DNA from: DATJPD01 sp036394195
Lineage (GTDB): Bacteria; Pseudomonadota; Alphaproteobacteria; CACIAM-22H2
Length of the DNA: 13,427 nucleotides
Reading direction: 5' to 3'
Assembly: GCA_036394195.1 (NCBI GenBank)
Contig: DASWFO010000173.1
Span: 1-13,427, forward strand
Shown: positions 1 to 7,176 of the stretch, piece after piece
How positions within the stretch are numbered: the first letter of the stretch is position 1
How the letters are laid out: each line of letters starts with the position of its first letter
Translations under genes and position numbers: made by a program
Notes under the pieces: model-generated
The model's database searches: none
What the model saw: the letters and a program-made list of their open reading frames with translations, nothing else
Told to the model about the DNA's origin: nothing

Positions 1-108
1 CGGGCCATCGCCAAGCCCGAAGGCCGCACCGCCGATCTCGGCGGGCCGCTCGGCACGCGCGCCTTCGGCGAGCGCGTCGCCGCACATCTCAGGGACGCGA
101 TCGGCTGA
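1..108 (+). CDS. Isocitrate/isopropylmalate dehydrogenase family protein, C-terminal end (partial)
   Basis: Only the last 35 residues and the TGA stop are in the window; the gene enters from the left edge in frame 1. The tail contains PEGRTADLGG followed by GT and an alternating Ala/Val helix, which matches the C-terminal end of the beta-decarboxylating dehydrogenases (3-isopropylmalate, isocitrate, homoisocitrate and tartrate dehydrogenases). There the R-T-x-D-L-G-G segment precedes the final helix. These enzymes oxidise a 2-hydroxy acid with NAD(P)+ and decarboxylate it, in the cytoplasm. The substrate cannot be told from this fragment; a tartrate/malate-type member beside tricarboxylate-type binding proteins would make sense but is inference. 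Its stop codon directly abuts the stop codon of the convergent gene on the other strand, with no intergenic base. Confidence 0.6.
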   Translation, partial: RAIAKPEGRTADLGGPLGTRAFGERVAAHLRDAIG

Positions 109-1077
109 TCACTCGAGCTTGAACCCGGTCGCCTCGACGACGTGGGCCCAGCGGGCCATGCCGTCTTTGATCACCTGCGTCATGTGCTCGGGCGTCCCGC
201 CGCCGGGATTGAGCGCCTGTTTGGCGAGGACGTCGAGCACGTCTTTGGCGATGAGTGACTGCCGCAACGCCTTGTTCAGCCGTGCAACGATCTCGGGCGA
301 CGTCCCCGCCGGCGCGATCAGGCCGAACCAGGCACTCGCCTCATAGCCCGGAACCCCGGCTTCGGCCGCGGTGGGTACATCCGGCAGCTGCGGCAGGCGC
401 GCCGATGACGCGACGGCCAGCGCCCGCAGCTTTCCGTTCTCGAAGTTCTCGATCCGGAACGAGGCGACGTTGTCGAACAGAAGCTGCACCTCGTTGGCGA
501 GCAGCGCGATCAGCGCCGGCGCCGACCCGGTATAGGGGACGTGCACCATGTTGGTTCCCGTGCGAAGCTTGAAGTCCTCGGCCGAGAAATGGTGCAGGCT
601 GCCGGGGCCGATGGAGGCGAAGTTGAGCTGGCCCGGTTTCGCCTTGGCCAGCGCCACCAACTCCTTCACCGAGTGCGCCGGCACGGCGGCGTTCACGACG
701 ATCACCACCGGCGAGTCCACGATCATCCCGATCGGCGCGAACGACGTCAGAGGATCATAGGGAAGATTCGCGTACAGGACCGGCGCCATGCTCAAGGTCG
801 ACACCGTCCCAATGCCGATCGTGTAACCGTTCGGCGGCGACTTCGCGACGAAATCGACGCCGATCCGCCCGCCAGCGCCGACGTGATTCTCGACCACGAT
901 CGGCTGGCCGAGCGCGTCGCCGATCCGGCCGGACACGGTCCGCCCGATCAGATCACCCGACCCGCCTGGCGGGAACGGCACGACCAATTTGACCGGCCGT
1001 GCCGGATACGTCTCGGCGGCGAGCGCGGCGTTGGCGATCAGGCACACCGCGGCCATGAGGACAACCCGCGCCAACAT
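109..1077 (-). CDS. Tripartite tricarboxylate transporter (Bug family) substrate-binding protein
   Basis: Periplasmic binding protein of the TctC/Bug family, which captures small carboxylates or similar metabolites. From the start chosen it is 322 residues, the usual length. A signal peptide spans about residues 1-20 (hydrophobic core then ALA-A). The family signatures follow: YPARPVKLVVPFPPGGSGD at about 24-42, GAGG at 67-70 and the PPNGY turn at 81-85. The frame is open further upstream to 1125, but that would add a hydrophilic extension before the signal peptide. The ATG at 1077 has a GGAGG seven bases upstream and overlaps the TGA of the preceding gene by one base (TGATG). The two binding-protein genes are therefore translationally coupled. 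No TctA or TctB membrane gene is in the window, so the permease partner is elsewhere or shared. Ligand unknown. Confidence 0.9.
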   Translation of the reverse strand: MLARVVLMAAVCLIANAALAAETYPARPVKLVVPFPPGGSGDLIGRTVSGRIGDALGQPIVVENHVGAGGRIGVDFVAKSPPNGYTIGIGTVSTLSMAPVLYANLPYDPLTSFAPIGMIVDSPVVIVVNAAVPAHSVKELVALAKAKPGQLNFASIGPGSLHHFSAEDFKLRTGTNMVHVPYTGSAPALIALLANEVQLLFDNVASFRIENFENGKLRALAVASSARLPQLPDVPTAAEAGVPGYEASAWFGLIAPAGTSPEIVARLNKALRQSLIAKDVLDVLAKQALNPGGGTPEHMTQVIKDGMARWAHVVEATGFKLE

Positions 1078-2048
1078 CAATGCACCTCCACCGTGAAGCC
1101 AGAGGCCTTGATGATCGGGCGCCACCGCGCGGTCTCTGCCTTCACGACTTCGGCGAGTTGGTCGGGCGTCATCTCTTTGATGTCCAGCAGCAGATTGCGC
1201 ATTTGGTCGCGGACACGTTCGGTGCGCATCGCCGCGACGAATACCTGGTTCAGCCGAGCCACCGCGTCGCGCGGCGTCTTCGCCGGCGCGAAGATCCCGA
1301 ACCAGCTTGTGGCTTGGAGCGCTGGATAGCCGAGCTCAACCAAGCTCGGCGCGTCGGGAAACGTCGCATTTCGCGTCGGTCCGCTGACGGCAACGATGCG
1401 AATGGTCTCCGCCTGGGCCTGAGCCACCACGGTCCCGAGCGGCTGCACGGCTGCACTGATTTCGCCGGCGACGAGCGCGTTCACGGCCGGGCCCGAGCCG
1501 CCAAAGGGTACCTGCCGGAGCGGCGTGCCGATCGCCTCGCCGATGAGGAGGCCCAGGAAGTGGGTCGTACCGCCCTCGCCCGCCGATCCAAAATTAGCGC
1601 CATCGGGGTTCGCCTTGGCCCACGCCGCGAATTCCTTCAGCGTCTTCGGCGGAATTTTCCTGGTGAGTGCAATGGCGTAGTCCTGCGTGCCCGTCTGCGC
1701 GACAGGCGCAAAATCCGCGACCGGATCGTAGGGCGGCTTGCTCATGGTGAGCGGCCGCACGATCACCACGGCATCCGGCGCCAGCATCAACGTGTCGCCG
1801 TCGGGCGGTGCCTCCTTGAGCAGCTCGGCCGCGATCTGGCCGCCCGCCCCCGGCTTGTTGATGACGATCACCGGGCGGCCGCCGCTCGCCTCGCTGAGGC
1901 GCTCGGCGAAGATCCGCGCCAGGATGTCGACATTGCCGCCCGGCGGAAACCCGGCGAGGACCCGCACCGGCTGGCGCGACTGCGCCTGCGCCGGCGCGCT
2001 TGTGACGAGACCAAGGACGAGCAGCGCCGCGACGCGCGCAACATTCAT
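1077..2048 (-). CDS. Tripartite tricarboxylate transporter (Bug family) substrate-binding protein, upstream copy
   Basis: Second Bug/TctC-type periplasmic binding protein, 323 residues. Residues 1-22 look like a signal peptide (VAALLVLGL core, ending AQA before QSRQ). RVLAGFPPGGNVD at about 29-41 and KPGAGG at 65-70 are the conserved ligand-binding loops, and PPDGD at 81-85 matches the family turn. It is clearly diverged from the downstream copy, so this is an old paralogous pair rather than a recent tandem duplication, and the two may bind different ligands. The start is supported by GGGGAGG just upstream. It is the first gene of a two-gene minus-strand operon and diverges from the hydratase/lyase gene across 67 bp, which suggests shared regulation with aromatic-acid or CoA-ester catabolism. 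Confidence 0.9.
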   Translation of the reverse strand: MNVARVAALLVLGLVTSAPAQAQSRQPVRVLAGFPPGGNVDILARIFAERLSEASGGRPVIVINKPGAGGQIAAELLKEAPPDGDTLMLAPDAVVIVRPLTMSKPPYDPVADFAPVAQTGTQDYAIALTRKIPPKTLKEFAAWAKANPDGANFGSAGEGGTTHFLGLLIGEAIGTPLRQVPFGGSGPAVNALVAGEISAAVQPLGTVVAQAQAETIRIVAVSGPTRNATFPDAPSLVELGYPALQATSWFGIFAPAKTPRDAVARLNQVFVAAMRTERVRDQMRNLLLDIKEMTPDQLAEVVKAETARWRPIIKASGFTVEVH

Positions 2049-2115
2049 TTTTGTTTCCTCCCCGGGACGTAGGCTAACATGTGCCTAACGCACGCGCCAA
2101 AGGGAGGACTTCGGG
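2049..2115. promoter_or_regulatory. Divergent regulatory region with TAGGC/GCCTA dyad and GTTAGGC-type tandem motif
   Basis: These 67 bases must carry the promoters of both the binding-protein operon (minus) and the hydratase/lyase gene (plus). Bases 2070-2074 (TAGGC) and 2083-2087 (GCCTA) form a five-base dyad with an eight-base spacer. Read on the minus strand, the same stretch is a near-direct repeat, GTTAGGC at 2089-2083 and GTTAGCC at 2078-2072, with an 11-base period, about one helical turn. The same arrangement recurs upstream of the ABC operon at 7081-7099. Ribosome binding sites lie at about 2055-2060 (minus gene) and 2101-2108 (AGGGAGGA, plus gene). A regulator site is inferred; no regulator gene is in view. 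Confidence 0.45.
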
Positions 2116-2964
2116 ATGGCGGAGACCAAGACGGCGGAGCCCTGGGGCAAGAACGTGCTCGTCGAGTTCGAGGACGGCATCGCCTGGGTCACCATGAACC
2201 GCCCGGACAAGCGCAACGCCATCAACATCGATCTCGCCCGGGAAATGGTCGAGGTGGTCGACGCGCTCGAGGTCGACGACCGCTGCGGCGTGTTCGTGCT
2301 CACCGGCGCCGGCGATGCGTTCTCCGCCGGCATGGACCTCAAGGGCTATTTCCGCGCCAGCGACACGCTCTCCGACGTCGAGCGCAGCCGCATCTACCGG
2401 ATCAACGCGACGTGGCAATGGCGGCGCATGCTCTATTACCCGAAGCCGACCATCGCGATGGTGAACGGCTGGTGCTTCGGCGGCGCATTCACGCCGCTCG
2501 TCTCATGCGATCTTGCGATCGCGGCCCAAGAAGCGACTTTCGGATTGTCGGAGATCAACTGGGGGATCCTTCCCGCCGGCATGGTCTCGAAGGCGATGGA
2601 CGCTCTCGTCCGCCAGCGCGAGGGCCTCTACTACGTGATGACCGGCGAGACATTCAACGGCACGAAGGCGGCCGAGCTCGGCTTGGTCAACGAGGCCGTG
2701 CCGCTGGCGAAGCTGCGGGAACGCACCCGCGCCCTCGCCAAGGTCCTCCTTGAGAAGAATCCGCACGCGCTGCGCATCGCCAAGACGGCCTACAAGATGG
2801 TCGGCGACATGAGCTGGGAACAGGCGGCCGACTATCTCGGTGCCAAATCGGACCAGCTGCAGTTCGTCGATCCGGAGAAAGGCCGCGCGCAAGGCATGAA
2901 GCAGTTCCTCGACGAGAAGAGCTTCAAGCCGGGGCTGGGCGCCTATAAGAGAGAGAAGAAGTAG
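2116..2964 (+). CDS. Enoyl-CoA hydratase/isomerase family, p-hydroxycinnamoyl-CoA hydratase/lyase-like
   Basis: 282-residue crotonase-fold protein closest, as I recall the sequences, to HCHL/Ech (feruloyl-CoA hydratase/lyase), which hydrates a cinnamoyl-CoA and cleaves it by a retro-aldol step to a benzaldehyde (vanillin) plus acetyl-CoA. Long stretches match: LTGAGDAFSAGMDLKGYF at 62-79, IAMVNGWCFGG at 113-123, TFGLSEINWG at 141-150 and the GMKQFLDEKS tail at 260-269. The oxyanion-hole residues (M73, G123), the essential glutamate (E146, equivalent to Glu143) and one phenol-binding tyrosine (Y78, equivalent to Tyr75) are present. The second one, Tyr239, appears to be Gly242. A strong AGGGAGGA precedes the ATG. 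No feruloyl-CoA synthetase or vanillin dehydrogenase is adjacent. The fold and family are sure; the exact substrate is not, and I withhold the symbol ech for that reason. It converges with the ABC ATPase gene, with 10 bases between stops. Confidence 0.88.
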   Translation: MAETKTAEPWGKNVLVEFEDGIAWVTMNRPDKRNAINIDLAREMVEVVDALEVDDRCGVFVLTGAGDAFSAGMDLKGYFRASDTLSDVERSRIYRINATWQWRRMLYYPKPTIAMVNGWCFGGAFTPLVSCDLAIAAQEATFGLSEINWGILPAGMVSKAMDALVRQREGLYYVMTGETFNGTKAAELGLVNEAVPLAKLRERTRALAKVLLEKNPHALRIAKTAYKMVGDMSWEQAADYLGAKSDQLQFVDPEKGRAQGMKQFLDEKSFKPGLGAYKREKK

Positions 2965-2974
2965 CCCGCCCCCG

Positions 2975-4081
2975 TCAATTCGACTCGACCGTCTGCGATG
3001 CATCGAATGCCCAGCAGCTGGCCGGCGGCACGGTGATGTCGATTGTGCTGTTCACCGGATGGCGGGCCGTGGTGCCGAGCTCCAGCGCCTCGATCTGCCC
3101 GCCCAATGCCTCCAGCGTATAGACCGTGTGCACGCCCTCGAACCGATGGCCGGTGACGCGAGCGGTGAACTGGTTCGGGCAGGCGCCGTCCCTGCCGCAG
3201 CGGATGTTCTCGGGACGCAGCGCGATCTTCACCGCCGCCCCGGCACCGCTTCCCGACGGCAGGCGCGCGATCAGCCGGTTGCCCGGCGCCAGCTCGACCG
3301 TCCCGAACTCGCCGTTGCGCTCGATCACCCGGCCGTGCAGCGTGTTGGTGGCACCGAGGAATCCAGCGACGAACAGATCGGCGGGATCGTTATAGAGCTC
3401 GGCCGCGGGCGCCAGCTGGACCAGCCTGCCGTCGCGCATCACGCCGATGCGATCGCCGAGCACGACGGCCTCGGCCTGATCGTGGGTGACATACAGGGCC
3501 GTGATGCCGGTCGCCTTGATGATCCGCCTCAGATCGTCGCGCAGCCGGAGGCGCAGCTTCGCATCGAGGTTGCTGAGCGGCTCGTCGAGCAGCAGCAGCT
3601 GCGGCTGGTAGACGATGCTGCGCGCCAGCGCCACGCGCTGCATCTGCCCGCCGGACAGCGATACCACGGGGCGCTCGGCCAAGGCGCGGAGGCCGACCAG
3701 CGCGAGCGCCCCGGCGACCTTGCGGTCGATCTCGCTGCCCGACGAGCCGCGGTGGCGCAGCGGATAGGCGACATTCTGGCGCACCGTCATATGCGGCCAC
3801 ACCGCGTAGGACTGGAACACCATGCCGATATTGCGCAGCCGCGGCGGGACCAGCACACCGCCCTCCGGCGCCGAAACGATCGCGCCGCCGATCCGGATCT
3901 CGCCCGCGGTCGGATGCTCGAGGCCGGCGATGCAGCGCAGCGTCGTCGTCTTGCCGCAGCCCGAAGGCCCCAGCAAAACGACGATCTCCCCCGCGGCAGC
4001 GGTGAAGCTGACATCGTTCACGGCCGGCCTGCCGTGGGCGAAGACCTTGGACAGACGCTCGACGCGCAGCTCAGTGGACAT
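2975..4081 (-). CDS. ABC transporter ATP-binding protein, FbpC/PotA-type with TOBE domain
   Basis: ATPase of an importer, 368 residues. Walker A GPSGCGKT is at 38-45, the Q-loop glutamine is Q90 followed by SYAVWPHMTV (wording typical of ferric/AfuC-like ATPases), the signature LSGGQ is at 142-146, Walker B LLLLDEP at 162-168, the D-loop SNLD at 170-173 and the switch histidine H200. All residues for ATP hydrolysis are present. From about 245 to the end is a regulatory TOBE-type beta domain, with the ALRPENI segment near 287-293. The ATG at 4081 has AGGA at a normal distance upstream. It is the last gene of the minus-strand permease/binding protein/ATPase operon but sits 146 bases after the binding-protein stop, a gap filled by a large inverted repeat, so its expression may differ from that of the first two genes. 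Confidence 0.95.
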   Translation of the reverse strand: MSTELRVERLSKVFAHGRPAVNDVSFTAAAGEIVVLLGPSGCGKTTTLRCIAGLEHPTAGEIRIGGAIVSAPEGGVLVPPRLRNIGMVFQSYAVWPHMTVRQNVAYPLRHRGSSGSEIDRKVAGALALVGLRALAERPVVSLSGGQMQRVALARSIVYQPQLLLLDEPLSNLDAKLRLRLRDDLRRIIKATGITALYVTHDQAEAVVLGDRIGVMRDGRLVQLAPAAELYNDPADLFVAGFLGATNTLHGRVIERNGEFGTVELAPGNRLIARLPSGSGAGAAVKIALRPENIRCGRDGACPNQFTARVTGHRFEGVHTVYTLEALGGQIEALELGTTARHPVNSTIDITVPPASCWAFDASQTVESN

Positions 4082-4096
4082 GGAACCGTCCTGCTG

Positions 4097-4195
4097 CACC
4101 CCCCACCCTAACCCTCCCCCGCAAGGGGGGAGGGAACGGAACCGCGACGCATCTGACTCCCTCCCCCTTGAGGGGGGAGGGCTGGGGCGGGGGTG
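4097..4195. repeat. Paired inverted GC-rich palindromic repeat (REP-like) inside the ABC operon
   Basis: Two copies of a roughly 40-base GC-rich unit face each other, 4097-4136 and 4157-4195. Each copy carries its own hairpin: CCCTCCCCC, GCAA, GGGGGGAGGG at 4112-4134, and CCCTCCCCC, TTGA, GGGGGGAGGG at 4159-4181. The outer flanks (CACCCCCCACCCTAA on the left, the complement of GGGCTGGGGCGGGGGTGA on the right) also pair, so the whole block can fold as one long cruciform or two tandem hairpins. I recognise this motif type as a dispersed intergenic repeat in alphaproteobacterial genomes. Between the binding-protein and ATPase genes it could act as an mRNA stabiliser or attenuator; it lacks the T-run expected of an intrinsic terminator. 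Confidence 0.85.
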
Positions 4196-4227
4196 AGTCG
4201 CGCACGAGCGGAGGCATTCGTCGCGTC

Positions 4228-5262
4228 CTACTGCCGATAGCCGTATGTCTTGTTCCATTCCTCCATCCAGGCTGCGTGCAGCTTCTGATACTCCTGGAAA
4301 TTCGGCACCCACACCTTCACCTTCTTCGGATCGAACCCTTCGGGATAGAGCGGCGCCTTCTTCAGCGACGTGAGGTTGCCGAGGTCCTTGATCATGAAGG
4401 CCTGGCCCTCTTCCGACAGGCACCAGTTGAGGAACAGCTTCGCCGCGTTCGGATGCGTCGCGGTCTTCGGGATCCCGCTGGCGTAGGGATTGAGCGGAGC
4501 ACCCTCGGGCGGAAAGAAGATCTCGACCGGCGCGCCCTCGGTCTTCTTCGTCCAGATGATGTTGTAGAGAAGCGGGGCGATCGCCACTTCGCCGCGCACG
4601 ACCGCGTCCGACAGCGGAGCTCCCGACGGATAAAGCCGGGGGCTGGTCGCCGCCTGCTTCTTCCAGTAATCGTCCCCCAACACCTGGCGCTCGAACATGA
4701 TGCGGGTCCATGTCGTCCCGCCGGACGGCCCGATCACCTGGCCGATCAGCCCGTTGCCGTAGTCCGGTTTGGTCAGGTCCATCCAGGATTTCGGCGGGTT
4801 CTTCACCAGCTCGGTGTTGTAGGAGATCGACCACGCGAGCGTGGCGCGCGGCCACAGCTTCGGCGAGACGAGCACCTCGGGGAGATAGTCGGCGGCGTTC
4901 GGCGGCGCATAATCCTGGAACAGGTCGACCAGCTCGAGCATGAGGCCGCGATCCGAATGATCGACGATGTCGGCGGCGAGCTTGCCGGCGGCGGCTTCGG
5001 TCTTCACGCGCGTGATCAGCTGGCCGCCCGGTGCGCGGATCATCTCGACCTTGATGGTCGGGAAGCGCTTGTTGAACGCCTTGATGACTTCCTGCTCGAC
5101 CTCGAGGAAGTTCGCCGTATAGAACGTGAGCGTCCCCTCTTTTTTGGCGGCGTCGATCAGCTCGGGCGGACCGACCATGTTCTGCTGCGCGCGCCCGGGC
5201 GTTCCGCCGAGGGTGACAGCCAGTCCCAGCATCGCCATAGCCAATGCGATTGAACTCTTCAT
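4228..5262 (-). CDS. ABC transporter periplasmic substrate-binding protein (ferric/phosphosugar/polyamine-type fold)
   Basis: 344-residue extracellular solute-binding protein. A signal peptide covers about residues 1-25 (LAMAMLGLAVTL core, GRA-Q cleavage). It shares the layout of the FbpA/AfuA group: EGTLTFYTAN at 42-51, a hinge region around 145-180, GEVAIAPLLYN at 224-234, and the C-terminal helix with LFLNWCLSEEGQ at 276-287. In ferric-binding FbpA the position after this beta strand reads N-Y-Y-W and the two tyrosines ligate iron; here it reads N-I-I-W (234-237). Canonical ferric iron binding is therefore unlikely, and an organic ligand is more probable. A GGGGAGG lies six bases upstream of the ATG. 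It is the middle gene of the ABC operon, 24 bases after the permease stop. Confidence 0.92.
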   Translation of the reverse strand: MKSSIALAMAMLGLAVTLGGTPGRAQQNMVGPPELIDAAKKEGTLTFYTANFLEVEQEVIKAFNKRFPTIKVEMIRAPGGQLITRVKTEAAAGKLAADIVDHSDRGLMLELVDLFQDYAPPNAADYLPEVLVSPKLWPRATLAWSISYNTELVKNPPKSWMDLTKPDYGNGLIGQVIGPSGGTTWTRIMFERQVLGDDYWKKQAATSPRLYPSGAPLSDAVVRGEVAIAPLLYNIIWTKKTEGAPVEIFFPPEGAPLNPYASGIPKTATHPNAAKLFLNWCLSEEGQAFMIKDLGNLTSLKKAPLYPEGFDPKKVKVWVPNFQEYQKLHAAWMEEWNKTYGYRQ

Positions 5263-5286
5263 CGTCGTCCTCCCCGTCGCTCTGTT

Positions 5287-7056
5287 TTACGTCCTGATCC
5301 GACGGGCAACGCCGCCGTCGGCGGTCCCTTTGGACATCCATTGCGCAAAGCCGATCAGCACCGCGAGCAGCAGCGTCTGCACGAGGCTGAACGCCGAGGC
5401 GATGCTGATATTGCCGCCGTCGTAGTAGTCGAGCAGTTGAACCGCCATCACCATCGAATTGCTGCTGTACAGGAACAGCGACGAGCCGAGCTCGCGTATG
5501 GCCAGGATGAACAGGAGCGTCATCGCGGCGAGCACGCCTGGCCGGGCTAGCGGCAGGACGATGCTGCGGATCGTCCCGAGCATGCCGCGGCCGCACAGCC
5601 ACGACGCCTCCTCAAGCTCGCGATGGATCTGCATCAGCGAGGTCGACAGCGCTTTGACCGTGTCCGGCATGAAGCGGGCGATGAACGCCAGCGCCAGGAG
5701 CCAGATCGTACCGTAGAGGCCGCCGGGCAAACCGATCCAGGCCCAAAGATACGCCACGCCGACCACCAGGCCCGGGACCGCGACCGGCAACGTTGACAGC
5801 AGGTCGAGCGCTTTACGGCCTGGCACGTCGGTGCGGGTCACCGTGTAGCCGATCGCGAACGCCAGCGCCCCGCCGACTACCGCGGTGATCAGTCCCACTT
5901 CCATGGTGTTGATGATCGAGCGGATCGTCAGCGGATTGGCGAACAGCCGCTCGAAGTGCACCAGGCTGTACTGGCGGCTATCGAACAGGCTCTCCAGGTT
6001 GCGGATAAACAGGAACTTGCGGAACGACGCGACGATCAGCGCCAGGCTCGGCAGGACCACGACGACCGCGAGATAGACGAGCGCCAGCCCGAGCGTCAGG
6101 AAGCGCCAGGCGCCCAAATTGAGCGAGCGCGGCCGGAACGCCTTCCCGGCGACCGTGATGAAGGTGCGGCCGGTGAGCACCTTCTGCTGAACCAACACCA
6201 GCGCCGCGGTGACCATCATGAGAATGATGGCGACGGAGGCGGCGGTGCCATAGAGCGGCGGCGACCACGCGGTCAAGGTGAAGATGTATGTGGTGAGCAG
6301 CGGGATGTTACCGGGCGTGGCGAGCACGGCCGGAATGCCGTAGATGCCCAGCATCACCACGAAGGACAGCAGCATCCCGGAGATGATCGCCGGCGCGATC
6401 AGCGGGAACGTGACCGTGAACAGGGTTCGGAACGGCGTCGCCCCGGAGATCTCGGCCGCCTCTTCAAGCGACGGATCCATGTTGCGCAGCGCCGCCGAGG
6501 TGAACATGTAGACATACGGCGCGTAATACATGCCGAAGACGAGGACGATGCCCGACATCGAATAGAGGTTGAGTCGCCATTCGACGCCCATCGCTCCCAG
6601 CATCGTATTCAGCAGGCCCGATTTCGGCGAGCCCAGAATAGCCCAGGCGACGCCGGCGACGATCGGCGGCACGAACAGCGGCAGCATGCTGGCGGTCGCG
6701 ATCAGGCCTTTCCACGGCGTATTCGTGCGCACCACGATCCAGGCGAAGGTGAGCCCGATGACCACCGCGATCGCGGTGCCGCCGGCGCAGGCGACCATCG
6801 AATTGAACAACGCCAGGTGGACATTGGGATTGCCGAGGACCTCGATGAAATTGGCCATCGAGACGTCGGACATGTGGATGCCTTCGGCGACCGGGTTGAC
6901 GTTGGTCACCGCCCCCACCAGCAGCATCGCCAGCGGATAGAGCACGAGAAACGTCAGCAGCGCCAAAAGCGCAGCCGACCACAGCCAGCCGGCGGCCTCC
7001 GCCTTCGGCTTCGCCTGCGCGCTGGCCGGTGCCAGTGCCGGTATCGCAGTGGCCAA
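5287..7056 (-). CDS. ABC transporter permease, double-length FbpB/ThiP-type
   Basis: Inner-membrane permease in which both membrane halves are fused in one chain, as in FbpB, AfuB and ThiP, so one polypeptide replaces a permease dimer. There are about twelve hydrophobic segments. Each half carries an EAA loop for docking to the ATPase: EEAAEISGATPF at about 198-209, followed by FPLIAP, and LEEASWLCGRGM at about 481-492, followed by LPLARPG. No ATG lies near the start. I place it at TTG 7056, which has GGGAGG four bases upstream, giving 589 residues. The in-frame TTG at 7092 would give 601 residues but has no ribosome binding site. It is the first gene of the three-gene importer operon. Confidence 0.92.
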   Translation of the reverse strand: MATAIPALAPASAQAKPKAEAAGWLWSAALLALLTFLVLYPLAMLLVGAVTNVNPVAEGIHMSDVSMANFIEVLGNPNVHLALFNSMVACAGGTAIAVVIGLTFAWIVVRTNTPWKGLIATASMLPLFVPPIVAGVAWAILGSPKSGLLNTMLGAMGVEWRLNLYSMSGIVLVFGMYYAPYVYMFTSAALRNMDPSLEEAAEISGATPFRTLFTVTFPLIAPAIISGMLLSFVVMLGIYGIPAVLATPGNIPLLTTYIFTLTAWSPPLYGTAASVAIILMMVTAALVLVQQKVLTGRTFITVAGKAFRPRSLNLGAWRFLTLGLALVYLAVVVVLPSLALIVASFRKFLFIRNLESLFDSRQYSLVHFERLFANPLTIRSIINTMEVGLITAVVGGALAFAIGYTVTRTDVPGRKALDLLSTLPVAVPGLVVGVAYLWAWIGLPGGLYGTIWLLALAFIARFMPDTVKALSTSLMQIHRELEEASWLCGRGMLGTIRSIVLPLARPGVLAAMTLLFILAIRELGSSLFLYSSNSMVMAVQLLDYYDGGNISIASAFSLVQTLLLAVLIGFAQWMSKGTADGGVARRIRT

Positions 7057-7118
7057 TTTGCCTCCCTGGTCTGCGATTTTCGTTAGGCCCAAGTTAATCC
7101 AAACGGGGGCCTTAGGCG
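7057..7118 (-). promoter_or_regulatory. Upstream region of ABC operon with GCCTAACG motif and GCCTTAGGC palindrome
   Basis: Read in the direction of the operon, bases 7099-7081 give GATTAACTTGGGCCTAACG, 24 bases before the TTG start. This matches the stretch 2072-2090 upstream of the hydratase/lyase at 15 of 19 positions, there 25 bases before the ATG and in the same orientation. A further nine-base perfect palindrome with a central unpaired base, GCCTTAGGC, lies at 7109-7117. I could not assign convincing -35/-10 boxes. The role as a shared operator or promoter core is inference. Confidence 0.4.
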
Positions 7119-7176
7119 AGGTATCGAAAGTGTCTGCTGGTTAATTTCGGGGGGCGTTGGCCACCTTCTCCACTTA

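Noticed and set aside
4082..5602. The ATPase reading frame stays open upstream for about 1.5 kb, as if the ATPase had a long N-terminal fusion (875 codons in total).
   Set aside because: The extension runs through the palindromic repeat and out of frame across the binding-protein gene, is low-complexity Arg/Ala-rich, and the ATPase has its own ATG with a ribosome binding site at 4081.
5956..7086. Long plus-strand open frame opposite the permease (376 codons), rich in Arg, Asp, His and Gln.
   Set aside because: Composition is that of an antisense shadow of a GC-rich membrane-protein gene; the minus strand encodes a clear permease with two EAA loops.
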